45,618 nt of DNA, taken from Acidobacteriota bacterium (lineage in GTDB: Bacteria > Acidobacteriota > Terriglobia > Bryobacterales > Bryobacteraceae). The stretch lies in contig JANXMS010000280.1 in assembly GCA_025354525.1 (NCBI GenBank), forward strand, positions 1-45,618, written 5' to 3'. The notes under the pieces were generated by a model. It searched no databases. It had not been told where the DNA came from and saw nothing but the letters and a program-made list of their open reading frames with translations. The translations under genes were made by a program, and so were the position numbers. Shown here one piece after another: positions 9,152 through 17,600 of this stretch. The first letter of the stretch is position 1. Every line of letters starts with the position of its first letter.

Positions 9152-9882
9152 AGGGCGTCCTTCTTGGCACTGGTTTCGGCCACCAGGTTGTTGGCACGGA
9201 GCAGGCTTTCAAAGGTGCCGGCGTCGGTCCACCAGCCATCAAGGTAGGAGAAGGTCATCGCGCCGTCAGCGATGTAGGAGTTGTTCACGTCGGTGATTTC
9301 CAACTCGCCGCGGGCGGAACGTTCAAGGCCCCTTACCTTTTCAAAGACATGTTCGTCGTAGAGGTAGAAGCCCGTCACGGCAAGATTCGACTTCGGTGAC
9401 CGCGGCTTTTCTTCGATGCCGACAATTTTGTCGTCGACGATTTCGGCTACGCCGAAGCGTTCGGCATCCTCCACTTCTTTTAACAGAATCTTTGCTCCGC
9501 CAGGCTGTTTCAAGAACTCCTGGACCGCCTCGCGGATGGAGCCTTCGATGATGTTGTCGCCCAGAATGACGCAGATCCGTTCGCCGTCGGCGAAGTGTTC
9601 GGCGAGGGAAAGCGCCTCGGCGATACCGCCCTCGCCTTCCTGATAAGTGAAGTCGAGGTGGGTCAGCCCGAACTCCTTGCCGTTAGCGAGGAGGCGAAGG
9701 AAATCACCGGCGTTGCGGCCGCCGGTGACGATCAGGATGTCGCGAATACCCGCGTCCACCAGAGTCTGGATGGGGTAGTAGATCATCGGCTTGTCGTAGA
9801 TCGGCAGCAGATGCTTATTCGTAATCTTTGTGAGCGGAAACAGCCGACTTCCCGTGCCGCCCGCCAATACAACACCTTTCAT
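9148..9882 (-). CDS. rfbA: Glucose-1-phosphate thymidylyltransferase (short type)
   Basis: RmlA/RfbA makes dTDP-glucose from dTTP and glucose-1-phosphate. The N-terminus MKGVVLAGGTGSRLFPLTKITNKHLLPIYDKPMIYYP is the signature nucleotidyltransferase start, with the GGxGxRL loop and the KxLLPIYDKPM sugar-site motif. The ATG ending at 9882 is preceded by a good AGGGG ribosome site; an in-frame codon ten codons further up is less likely. The product is 244 residues, shorter than the common 290-residue RmlA, and lacks the usual C-terminal helical extension. It is the first gene of the rfbA-C-B operon. A dTDP-4-dehydrorhamnose reductase (rfbD) is absent here. Confidence 0.92.
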   Translation of the reverse strand: MKGVVLAGGTGSRLFPLTKITNKHLLPIYDKPMIYYPIQTLVDAGIRDILIVTGGRNAGDFLRLLANGKEFGLTHLDFTYQEGEGGIAEALSLAEHFADGERICVILGDNIIEGSIREAVQEFLKQPGGAKILLKEVEDAERFGVAEIVDDKIVGIEEKPRSPKSNLAVTGFYLYDEHVFEKVRGLERSARGELEITDVNNSYIADGAMTFSYLDGWWTDAGTFESLLRANNLVAETSAKKDAL

Positions 9883-9916
9883 TGAAAACCCCTCCAGACG
9901 GCCTATTTCCAACTCC

Positions 9917-9925
9917 TGTTAGAAT
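9917..9925 (+). promoter_or_regulatory. Putative extended -10 promoter for the cupin gene
   Basis: In the 57-base divergent gap between rfbA and the cupin gene, TG-T-TAGAAT fits an extended -10 element. No matching -35 hexamer is evident. A start about seven bases downstream would leave a leader of only about eight bases before the ATG at 9940, and no Shine-Dalgarno sequence is seen. Confidence 0.35.
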
Positions 9926-9939
9926 ACACGATCAACCTC

Positions 9940-10290
9940 ATGAAGCTCCATCGTTGGAATAGCATCCCTCTTGAACAGCTCAGCTCGGCGCTAGCGCGGC
10001 GGGCGATTCATACTGATCGGATCACCATTGCGCGCCTCGAAATGGAAAAAGGCGCCGTCGTGCCGGATCACCACCACGAGAACGAACAGGTGACGATTCT
10101 GATGGAGGGCCGACTGCAGTTCATCACAGTCGACGAGGACATTACGGTCGAAGCCGGGGAGGCATTGCAGATTCCCTCGAACGTCGTCCATCGAGTGATT
10201 GCGCTCGAAAAGTCCTGGGTATTCGACCTGTTTGCGCCGGTCCGCGAGGATTGGGTCCGGGGCGACGACGCCTATTTGCGCAAGGGCTGA
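9940..10290 (+). CDS. Single-domain cupin protein
   Basis: This 116-residue protein is a small cupin barrel. The first cupin motif reads PDHHHENEQVTILMEGRLQF, with His residues and a Glu positioned to bind a metal. The second is weaker (IPSNVVHRVIALEKSWVFDLFAP). Such proteins include sugar isomerases, dioxygenases and sensor domains; no specific substrate can be read from the sequence. It is divergent from the dTDP-sugar operon, which hints only weakly at sugar metabolism. Its 3' end overlaps the ancestral 3' end of the convergent FG-GAP-type gene, and this junction has been copied in tandem downstream. Confidence 0.8.
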   Translation: MKLHRWNSIPLEQLSSALARRAIHTDRITIARLEMEKGAVVPDHHHENEQVTILMEGRLQFITVDEDITVEAGEALQIPSNVVHRVIALEKSWVFDLFAPVREDWVRGDDAYLRKG

Positions 10291-10440
10291 GGCCACCAGC
10301 GGGTGACGCGATTCGGGCCGCCGTTAGGCCACTCTGTCAGGCTGTTCGCATCGCCGAGCCAGTGCGCGGGCATGGCGCGAGATCGCCGTAAGGCGTTGAA
10401 ACGCGCTCGTAATGGCCTCGGTCCGTAACTGATCAGTTGG
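10272..10440 (-). pseudogene. Relic 1 of the FG-GAP gene 3' end
   Basis: Read on the minus strand, this stretch gives LGDANSLTEWPNG, then GPNRVTRWWPQPLRK and a stop. The intact neighbour ends IGDANGVTEWPSG...GPNHVASWRLPPLRE and a stop. The relic lacks the piece between the two motifs and is cut off from the upstream part of the gene. It arose by the tandem copying described for this junction. Confidence 0.7.
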
Positions 10441-10477
10441 CTCCGGTTCGCGCAGATTGGATTCGGGGCGACGACGC

Positions 10478-10646
10478 CCATTTGCGGAAGGGCTGAAGCC
10501 GCAAGTGGGTGACGCCGTTCGCATCGCCGATTCAGAGTGCGCCGCCTTGGCGGGAGATCGCCGTCGGGCGTGGAAACGCGCTCATACCTGACGAGGGTCA
10601 GCCCGGGGGGATCGGCGGAGAGGGGTAGGAGCGTGTTCGCGCTGCC
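10478..10646 (-). pseudogene. Relic 2 of the FG-GAP gene 3' end
   Basis: This is a second decayed copy of the same gene tail, recognisable at nucleotide level: GTTCGCATCGCCGATTCAGAG against GTTCGCATCGCCGATCCAGAG in the intact gene, and GGGAGATCGCCGT against GCGAGATCGCCGT. It then extends further into the gene (GATCGGCGGAGAGGGGTA, and GCGTGTTCGCGCTGC) than relic 1 does. Indels break the frame. Confidence 0.65.
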
Positions 10647-10655
10647 GTCGACGCC

Positions 10656-11573
10656 TTACTCGCGCAAGGGCGGCAGCCGCCAACTGGCGACGTGGTTCGG
10701 GCCGACGACGATGCCGCCGGGCAGGATCGCGATGACCGGATGGCCGGTGGCCCAGCGGCGGCCGGAGGGCCACTCCGTGACTCCGTTCGCATCGCCGATC
10801 CAGAGCGCGCGGCCTTGACGCGAGATCGCCGTGGGGCGTTCGTAGGTGCTGCCAGCCGCCTCGGTCCATAGCTGACGGGGGTCGGCCGAGGGCGTGAATC
10901 GGCGGAGCGGGGTAAGGGCGTGTTCGCGCTGCAGGGCGAGTAGTTCGTGCTGCCACGGAGATACGACAAAGTTCGCGTCCTCCGGATCAGCGTGCAGCAG
11001 GTTGATGGCGAAGATGTGCCACGGACGATCAAACCGCTTCGGGCTGCGGACCCAGTAATTGCCACAGAAGATGTCGGGTCGACCGTCGTGATCGACGTCG
11101 AAGACGGCGAGGCCTCCCTGGCGCGACGCAGTGTAGATCGAGTAGATTTCCTGCATTTGCCAGCGGCCGGCTTGGAGCCAGTAAAAACGAACCTGCGTGA
11201 AGCGGTGGACCATCAGGAACCCGGACCGGCCGAAGAGCTTTGTCGGCACGCAATCGTGGCGTTCGACGCCGGTGTCGATGGTGACCGGCTTGTAGTCGGG
11301 AGCAGGAAGGTGGACCAATCGGCCGAGCGTACCGGTGGAGGGGCGCTCGGCCAGGATCAGGTCGGCCGGGCCGAATACGCAGCCGCCATCGTCGTAGCCG
11401 TGGGCGGCTTGGGCCACTTCGCGGTACTCGAATTTGCTCCATTGCAGCACGCGTCGACCCCACGTGAAGTTGCCCGCGCCGCCCGTCAGGTTCTCGTTCG
11501 GCAGGTCTCGGCTCCACACCACAACTTGAGCCGACAAAGCGGTAACCCAAAGAGTTAGGAAAATCACGCGCAT
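10656..11573 (-). CDS. Secreted FG-GAP/VCBS-repeat-like protein
   Basis: The 305-residue product starts with a signal peptide (MRVIFLTLWVTALSAQVVVW). One clear FG-GAP/VCBS motif, GGLAVFDVDHDGRPDIFCGNYWVRSP, contains the calcium-binding-like DxDxDGxxD loop. A second weaker copy may be ISRQGRALWIGDANGVTEW near the C-terminus. Such repeats form beta-propellers in exported proteins, often tied to carbohydrate or cell-surface functions; the actual role here is unknown. The last ~80 codons lie in the tandem-copied junction, and two relic copies lie between this gene and the cupin. Start codons of this gene and the divergent SirB1-like gene are only 26 bases apart. Confidence 0.75.
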   Translation of the reverse strand: MRVIFLTLWVTALSAQVVVWSRDLPNENLTGGAGNFTWGRRVLQWSKFEYREVAQAAHGYDDGGCVFGPADLILAERPSTGTLGRLVHLPAPDYKPVTIDTGVERHDCVPTKLFGRSGFLMVHRFTQVRFYWLQAGRWQMQEIYSIYTASRQGGLAVFDVDHDGRPDIFCGNYWVRSPKRFDRPWHIFAINLLHADPEDANFVVSPWQHELLALQREHALTPLRRFTPSADPRQLWTEAAGSTYERPTAISRQGRALWIGDANGVTEWPSGRRWATGHPVIAILPGGIVVGPNHVASWRLPPLRE

Positions 11574-11578
11574 GCTTT

Positions 11579-11589
11579 GTTATCCTAAC
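11579..11589. promoter_or_regulatory. Short palindrome in a 26-base divergent gap
   Basis: GTTA-TCC-TAAC sits between the divergent starts at 11573 (minus) and 11600 (plus). On the minus strand TAGGAT lies about eight bases before the ATG, the spacing of a -10 element for a leaderless transcript. On the plus strand TATCCT could be the opposing -10. It may serve as a bidirectional promoter core or an operator. Confidence 0.3.
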
Positions 11590-11599
11590 GTTGAACCCT

Positions 11600-12418
11600 A
11601 TGGATGCGCTGATTGACATCCTGACATGTGAGGATTCTGACGCCCCGCTTGAGCTGGCGGCGTTGGAATTGGCCACGATCGAATTCCCGAATCTCGATCC
11701 GGGCCCGTTTATCGACATTCTCGATTCGTACGCCAACGAGATCGACGAGCGGATGCGCATGGAGTATGACGGCGTCGAACGGCTCCAAGTTTTGCACGAA
11801 TTTTTCTTTCGCGAGCAGGGTTTCACGGGGAACGAACAGGACTACTACAACGCCCGGAACAGTTGCCTGAACGAAGTGATCGCGTCCCGAACGGGCATTC
11901 CAATTTCGCTCTGCGTCGTCTATATGGCGGTGGCGGAACGGCTGGAGATGCCAGTGTATGGCATCGGCCTGCCGGGCCATTTTCTGTGCAGCTACCAAGA
12001 CGAAGGCCTTAAAACCTTTATCGACGTTTTTCACCAAGGGACGTTGATGACCGGCGAAGAGTGTCTCGGCTTTGCCAAAACGTTGACGGGGATGGATCTT
12101 TCGGCGACGCCGCAGTTGCTGCAGCCCGTCACGTCCCGGCAAATCATCATTCGGATGCTGAACAATTTGCGCAGCATTTACTTGCGCAGCAAGCAGTTTC
12201 CAAAGGCCTCGCAGGTGCTGGATCTGCTGTTGCAAGCGACTCCGACCGACGCCGATAGCTACATCCTTCGAGGTGCCGTGAACGTGGAGCTGAAGAAGTT
12301 TCAAGCCGCTCGTTCTGACTTTGAGAATTACCTGGCGTTGATGCCCGAAGCGCGCGACCGGGATCGAGTGGTGGAGCAGATCGCGATCATTGATCGGTAC
12401 TTGTCCCGCCGCGGATAG
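11600..12418 (+). CDS. SirB1-like transglutaminase-fold protein with TPR tail
   Basis: The 272-residue protein matches the SirB1/YchA layout. The N-terminal transglutaminase-like domain contains DYYNARNSCLNEVIASRTGIPISLCVVYMAVAERL and GIGLPGHFLC, with the GxPGHFL motif. The C-terminal TPR-like helices (LNNLRSIYLRSKQFPKASQVLDLLL...) end in a predicted helix. The family is conserved in bacteria but its biochemical role is uncertain. The start was set at ATG 11600; a TTG three codons upstream is in frame. One base separates its stop from the next gene's ATG, so the two may be co-translated. Confidence 0.85.
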   Translation: MDALIDILTCEDSDAPLELAALELATIEFPNLDPGPFIDILDSYANEIDERMRMEYDGVERLQVLHEFFFREQGFTGNEQDYYNARNSCLNEVIASRTGIPISLCVVYMAVAERLEMPVYGIGLPGHFLCSYQDEGLKTFIDVFHQGTLMTGEECLGFAKTLTGMDLSATPQLLQPVTSRQIIIRMLNNLRSIYLRSKQFPKASQVLDLLLQATPTDADSYILRGAVNVELKKFQAARSDFENYLALMPEARDRDRVVEQIAIIDRYLSRRG

Positions 12419-12419
12419 A

Positions 12420-14696
12420 ATGCGAAGAGCACCTGGATTTTTTCTTCTCGCAGCGTTGATTCTGGCGCTGGCGATCGGGGCCAACACGGCTGTTTATACG
12501 GCGGCACAGGCGCTCGTGCTGCACGGGCTGCCGTATCGGAATGCCGAAGAGTTGGTGGCTGTGCACGAGACCTTGCGGATCGGCGTCGAAGCCGACACCT
12601 CGCTTGAAGCGTTGACTGACTATCAGAAGTCGGGTGCCTTCTCGTCCGTCGCCGTGGGGCGGCCGCGAAGCTTCGGCTTTCAAGGGGCAGATGGCGGCGC
12701 GGTGCATGTGATGATTGCCGGGATGGTGACGCGGGACTGGCTAACGGTGTTGGGGGTCGCGCCTGTTGAAGGGCGGATGTTTCAGGAAAACGAACCCAGC
12801 GTCGTGGTGCTGAGCGCGTCGGCTAGGCAGCGGCTGTTCGGCAGCGACGGCAACGTCCTGGGGCGGCGCGTGCTGATGAACAGCCAGTCGATAACGGTGA
12901 TCGGCGTGCTACCGGCCGGGTTCCGCGATAGCTGGAACGAAGAGCCGGTGGGGGCGTGGATTCCGCTTTCCCATGCTGACTACGGTGGCCGTAGGGACGT
13001 CCGTACGCTGTCAGCAATCGGTCGGCTGGCGAAGCCTGTCGAGCAGGCCCAGGCGGCAATGAACGTGTTGGCGGGGCAGTGGAGCGGGGCTTACGCCACC
13101 CATCGCGACGGCGGCATTTTGCTCCGGGATTTGCGGCAAGAGGTGCAAGGGCGTTACCACCGTCCGCTCGAGATTCTGGCCGTCGGGGCGCTGTTGCTGA
13201 CGCTGATTGCGGCCGCGAACTTGGGGCATCTGCTGCTGGTTCGTTTTGATCGCCGTCGGCGAGAATTGGCGATTCGGCTGTCGCTCGGTGCCAGGCTTGG
13301 CGACCTCGCACGGGAGTTTGGCCGTGAGAGTTTGGTCGTAAGTTTGGTCGGCACTTTGGGTGGCGCGGCGTTGTCGATCATCTTGCTTCGCCTCGTGCCG
13401 TTCCGCGTGGAACCGTCTATGGTTACGGTCGCATTTGCGTTGGGATGTGGTGTGTTGACGGCGCTGCTACTGCCGCTGCTACCGCTCTGGCAAGCTCGGC
13501 GTTTGGTGCTCGATCACGAGATGCGCGAAGGCGGCCCGGCCGTCGCGGGCGGCCGTCGGAGCCATCGAGTTCGTTCCGTAATTGTGGCGGCGGAAGTCGC
13601 GGTGAGCGTGGTGCTGCTCGCCGGATGCTTGCTGCTGGCTCGCAGTCTGCAAGCGGTGTTGGAGGTCGACCCCGGGTTTCGCGTGGAGCAGGTGTATCGA
13701 TTTGGCCTCGGCATCCCAGAAGGCCGCTACGATACGGAAGCGAAAATGGCGGCGTTCTATCCGCGGCTGGAGGCTGAGTTGAAGGCGGTGCCCGGGGTGG
13801 TTGCAGCGGGCATTGGATCTCGGCTGCCGCTGTTTGGCAACAGCTCCGCGTCGCGATTTCAGTTCCCGGGCGAAGAGCCGCAGGCCGCGCGGCGAAGCAT
13901 CGCTTCCACCGGCTTTTTTGAAACGCTCGGGCTGCGGCTCGTGGACGGGCGGTTGTTTCGACCGACGGAGGGCGAAACGGTCGTGCTCGTGAATCAGGCG
14001 TTTCTGCGCCAGTTCGGTCGTGGTCTTGGCCAGCGGATGCAGTTCCAGTGGAACGGGGCGCAGTCGGCCATCATCGTCGGCGTCGTCAGCGATGCGCGGC
14101 AGCAAGGTCTCGATACCGCGCCGCTGCCAGAGATCTTCATGAACATCGCGCAGTTTCCAATTGAGGGAATGCAGGTGGTCGCTCGGGCGGAGCGAGACGA
14201 CGCGGGCATGCCCGCTGCGCTCGCCGCCGCGCTCCGACGCGTGGATGGGCAGTTGCAAACCGTCTCGCCGCAACCGATGGCGGAGTGGGTGGCACGGAGC
14301 GTGGCGGACCGCCGGATCGCGCTCGGCATCAGCGGGGGCTTGGCTTTGGTCGCGATCCTGCTGGCCGGGGTCGGCCTATACGGTGTCATCGCTTCGCTGG
14401 CCGCGGCACGGCAGCGGGAGATGGCGCTGCGGGCGGCCCTGGGCGCATCGCGGGGGGACATTTTGCGCTTGGTCCTGGGGCAGGGAATTCGACTCGCTGT
14501 GCCGGGGTTGGCCTTGGGGCTGGTGGGTGCTTACGCCCTCGCCGATTTGGTTCGCAGCCAGTTGTTCGGCGTAGCCGAGACCGACCCGCTGGCCCTGGCC
14601 GGCGTCGTGCTCGGCGTGGGCATCTTGGCCATTGCCGCCTCGCTGCTACCGGCTCTAGGCGCTCGCGTCGTAGACCCCGCACAGACGCTGCGTTAA
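12420..14696 (+). CDS. FtsX/MacB-like permease of the acidobacterial orphan type
   Basis: This 758-residue protein belongs to the MacB/FtsX permease superfamily. The N-terminal PGFFLLAALILALAIGANTAVYTAA is the diagnostic first helix of acidobacterial duplicated orphan permeases, followed by a MacB-type periplasmic domain. It then repeats the plan: helices at ILAVGALLLTLIAAANLGHLLLV, a second half starting near VIVAAEVAVSVVLLAGCLLLARSL, another periplasmic domain, and C-terminal helices with RQREMALRAALGASRGDILRLVLGQG. This repeats the first half's RRRELAIRLSLGARLGDLAREFGRE. No ATPase subunit is adjacent. Compared with typical members it lacks the ~80-residue N-terminal extension. It meets the next gene convergently, stop codons overlapping. 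Confidence 0.88.
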   Translation: MRRAPGFFLLAALILALAIGANTAVYTAAQALVLHGLPYRNAEELVAVHETLRIGVEADTSLEALTDYQKSGAFSSVAVGRPRSFGFQGADGGAVHVMIAGMVTRDWLTVLGVAPVEGRMFQENEPSVVVLSASARQRLFGSDGNVLGRRVLMNSQSITVIGVLPAGFRDSWNEEPVGAWIPLSHADYGGRRDVRTLSAIGRLAKPVEQAQAAMNVLAGQWSGAYATHRDGGILLRDLRQEVQGRYHRPLEILAVGALLLTLIAAANLGHLLLVRFDRRRRELAIRLSLGARLGDLAREFGRESLVVSLVGTLGGAALSIILLRLVPFRVEPSMVTVAFALGCGVLTALLLPLLPLWQARRLVLDHEMREGGPAVAGGRRSHRVRSVIVAAEVAVSVVLLAGCLLLARSLQAVLEVDPGFRVEQVYRFGLGIPEGRYDTEAKMAAFYPRLEAELKAVPGVVAAGIGSRLPLFGNSSASRFQFPGEEPQAARRSIASTGFFETLGLRLVDGRLFRPTEGETVVLVNQAFLRQFGRGLGQRMQFQWNGAQSAIIVGVVSDARQQGLDTAPLPEIFMNIAQFPIEGMQVVARAERDDAGMPAALAAALRRVDGQLQTVSPQPMAEWVARSVADRRIALGISGGLALVAILLAGVGLYGVIASLAAARQREMALRAALGASRGDILRLVLGQGIRLAVPGLALGLVGAYALADLVRSQLFGVAETDPLALAGVVLGVGILAIAASLLPALGARVVDPAQTLR

Positions 14697-17600
14697 AGCA
14701 CCGTTACGGTCTTCATGTTGTCGCTGGGCACCCGGTCGATCAGGAGCCGGAAGGGGTCGATGCCCGCTTTCTCGGGCACTTCGTCGACGGTGAAGGTGAA
14801 GTGCGCAGTGCCGGATTGCAACGCGACTCGTTGGCGATGCAGCGTCTTACCGTAGCGCTGGCCCTTCTCGGGCTTCGCGAAAGCACCGATCTCGATCTGG
14901 TCGGCGACCGGGGTTTCGACTTCGAAGCCCTTTTCATCGGCCTTGTACTTGCGGGCTTCCACGCTGATGGTGATGTCGAACTTGCCGTCGGCCCGGCGCT
15001 TGGCTGTGGCCGCCGTCGTGCGATTGGCGAACAGCGTGATGTCTTCAAACAGATCCTTGATCAGGGGTCGAAGCTCCGCGGGGGTTTCTTCGCGCAGGGC
15101 GTCGACGAGCGCATGAGAGGTCGGGTATGGCGCGGGCTTATAAGCATACTGCGCGATCACCTTGCGCAGGGCGCGGTTGATGGCCTCTTCGCCGATCATC
15201 TCTTTCAGGTGATACATTACGACGCTGCCCTTGCGGTAATGGATGTAGCCTTGAGACCCCTCGACCGTCAGCAGCGGCCGTTCCTTGAGTAACTCGCGGC
15301 CTCGGGCGGAAAGGTAGCGGTCGGCTTCGTACTCGAGAAATTTCCGCATCGTGTCCCGACCGTACTCCTTCTCCATCACCATTAGAGCCGAGTATTGGGC
15401 CAGCGTTTCCGACAGCAGCGTGGCCCCCTGCATGTTGGCCCCGATGACTTGATGGGCCCACCATTGATGGCCCATTTCGTGGGCGACGACGTAATAGACC
15501 ATGTCGATATCGTCGGGCTTCTCCATCTTGGCGATAAAGCCGATCGACTCGGAATAGGGCATGGTGCCGGGGAAGGCCTGGGCGAACGACGCGACCCGCG
15601 GGAACTCAATAATGCGAGCCTGTTTGTGCGTATAGGGGCCAAAGTTCTTCGTGTAGTAGTCGAGCGATTTCTGAATCGACTTCATCATTTTCGCGACGTT
15701 CCAGGAGTGCTCCGGGTGGTAGTAGACCTCGGTCCGAATGCCGTTCCATTCCTCGCGGGCCACGGTGTAACGGGCCGACATGAAGCTGTAGAAATTCATC
15801 GATTCGTGGTCGAGGCGGTACTGGAAGTAGCGGCGGCCGTCCTTGTTCCATTCCTTCTCGAGCGTGCCCGGCGCGATGGCGATTTGGTCGGCCGCGGTGC
15901 CGATGATGGTTTCCACGTTCACCCAATCCGAGTTGTTACTCAGGTAGGTATTGGCGCAGTTGGCGGTGCAGTTCCGTTCGAGCACTGGCATCAATTCTCG
16001 CTCGGGCAGGCCGCGCTTTTTGCGGTCGTTGCGTTGGTTGATTTCGCCGCCGGCCTGGTAGCCGATCTGCGGTGTGATGCCGTTGTTGAAGAACGTTCCG
16101 TTGGCGGTGACCTCGACGACTGGGGTCGAATTCTGAATGCCCTTGGGCGCAAAGGCGGTCGTGAACTTCATGCGGCGTTTCTCGCCGGGCTGCATTGGCG
16201 GGCAGAGCTTGTATATGCGGTACGACAGACGCGAGTCATCCTTATCAAGCGTCGCCCCGTCGATCTGAACGTCGTTCGAATAGTCGCGATCCACGATGAG
16301 ATGGAGCGCATTGATCGGCTGGGAATACGGGTTGATAATCTCTTGATCGCCCTTCACCACGAGTCCGCGACGTTCTGGAAAAATCTCGATTTCGTATCGA
16401 ATGGAAGTCACGCGCGGCTGGGGCAACTTCTCGAACTGCTTGTACGTTCGCTCGTATTCGGCCTGTCGGTCGAGGCGGGTTTCGGGCCCGAGCAGAGGGT
16501 TCAGCACGGCGGTGTTGTAGTAGAGCCAGCCGCCCCAAGCAGCCGCGGCACCGGCGGCGACCAACGTGGCGGAACGCAGAGCCCCGCGGAACAGACCGAA
16601 CCGGCTGGCCAGACGAGTCTCTTTCCCGCGGGGCCACAACGTGATGCTGAGCAAAACGAGGACTGCCGCGATGAGCAGCCAATAGCCGGTGAAGCTCCAC
16701 CAATTGGCGAGGAAGGGCCCATAGCCGTAGAAGTCCGAGTACGTATAGTCCGGCCGCGAGCTATAGCGAACCAGCCGGGTGGCAACGTTCAGCGGCGCCC
16801 AGACGAAGGCGTTAGCGATGAAAAAAATAAGGTAGCCGAAATAGCCGACGTACTTGTTCGGTGATAGCACGTGGACAAAAAACGCCAGCACGGCCTGCAG
16901 AACGAAGAGCGAAAAATCGTAGACGAAGAGTTCGGAAAGAAACAGGTCGAACTGATGGCGCCCGTATCCGTGGTAGCTCTGGAAGGCCACGCCAACGCCG
17001 AGCATTAGCACTTGGATCAACCCAATAACGCCCATCAGGGCGACGAACTTGGCCCCGTAGGCAAGGGCAGACGAGAACGGGGCCACGTCGGTGATCTCGT
17101 CCATTCGCGCGTCGCGCTCCTTCCACACGAGCACTCCCGCGTAGTAGGTGATCATCGCCAACAGGAAGAGATACAGCGAGCCTTGAATGGTTTCAACGAT
17201 CCGGTATGTAATCGGCAGGAAGGTGTTTCCATAGCCCTCCGACGTAGAAAAGATCAAGCTCGGGGCGGTGTTGAGCAGCGCGGCGGCCAGGAGAACGATG
17301 AAGCTGGTCGTCTTCACCAAACCCCAAAACTCAAAGCGCAGCAGGCCGAAAAACTGGACCCATGCCGCAGTCCCGCCATAACGGAATTGCACCGTGGGCA
17401 GTGCGGCGGGTGAGGGCGCGGACGCCGTATCGACAGTAGGCGAAGCGCCCGCCTTGACTCTCTCGGAAAAAGAAAAACGCCAGTACGCAAAAGCGAACAG
17501 AGCCGCGCCGACCGACAACCAGAGCAGGCGGTTCCAGACGAGCATGCCGTCCCAGCCGACGGTCATCGAGTTCCGTTCGGCGACCGTCCAGTACTTCGTC

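Larger units (their letters stand above)
10264..10900. repeat. Three degenerate tandem units made of two convergent gene 3' ends
   Basis: Three related units follow one another. Units begin at 10264, 10470 and 10647 with a shared start (GACGACGCCTATTTGCGCAA, GACGACGCCCATTTGCGGAA, GTCGACGCCTTACTCGCGCA), so the periods are about 206 and 177 bases. After this come shared segments such as GTTCGCATCGCCGA, CGCGAGATCGCCGT (GGGAGATCGCCGT in unit 2) and CCTCGGTCC. Each unit carries the tail of the cupin gene on the plus strand and the tail of the FG-GAP gene on the minus strand. Unit 1 contains the real end of the cupin gene and unit 3 the real end of the FG-GAP gene. The middle material is relic sequence with indels. 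Confidence 0.8.

Noticed and set aside
15395-16864. Long open frame (489 codons) on the plus strand inside the ABC/M1 fusion gene
   Set aside because: It is antisense to a clear gene, has no family features and is explained by high G+C and codon bias.
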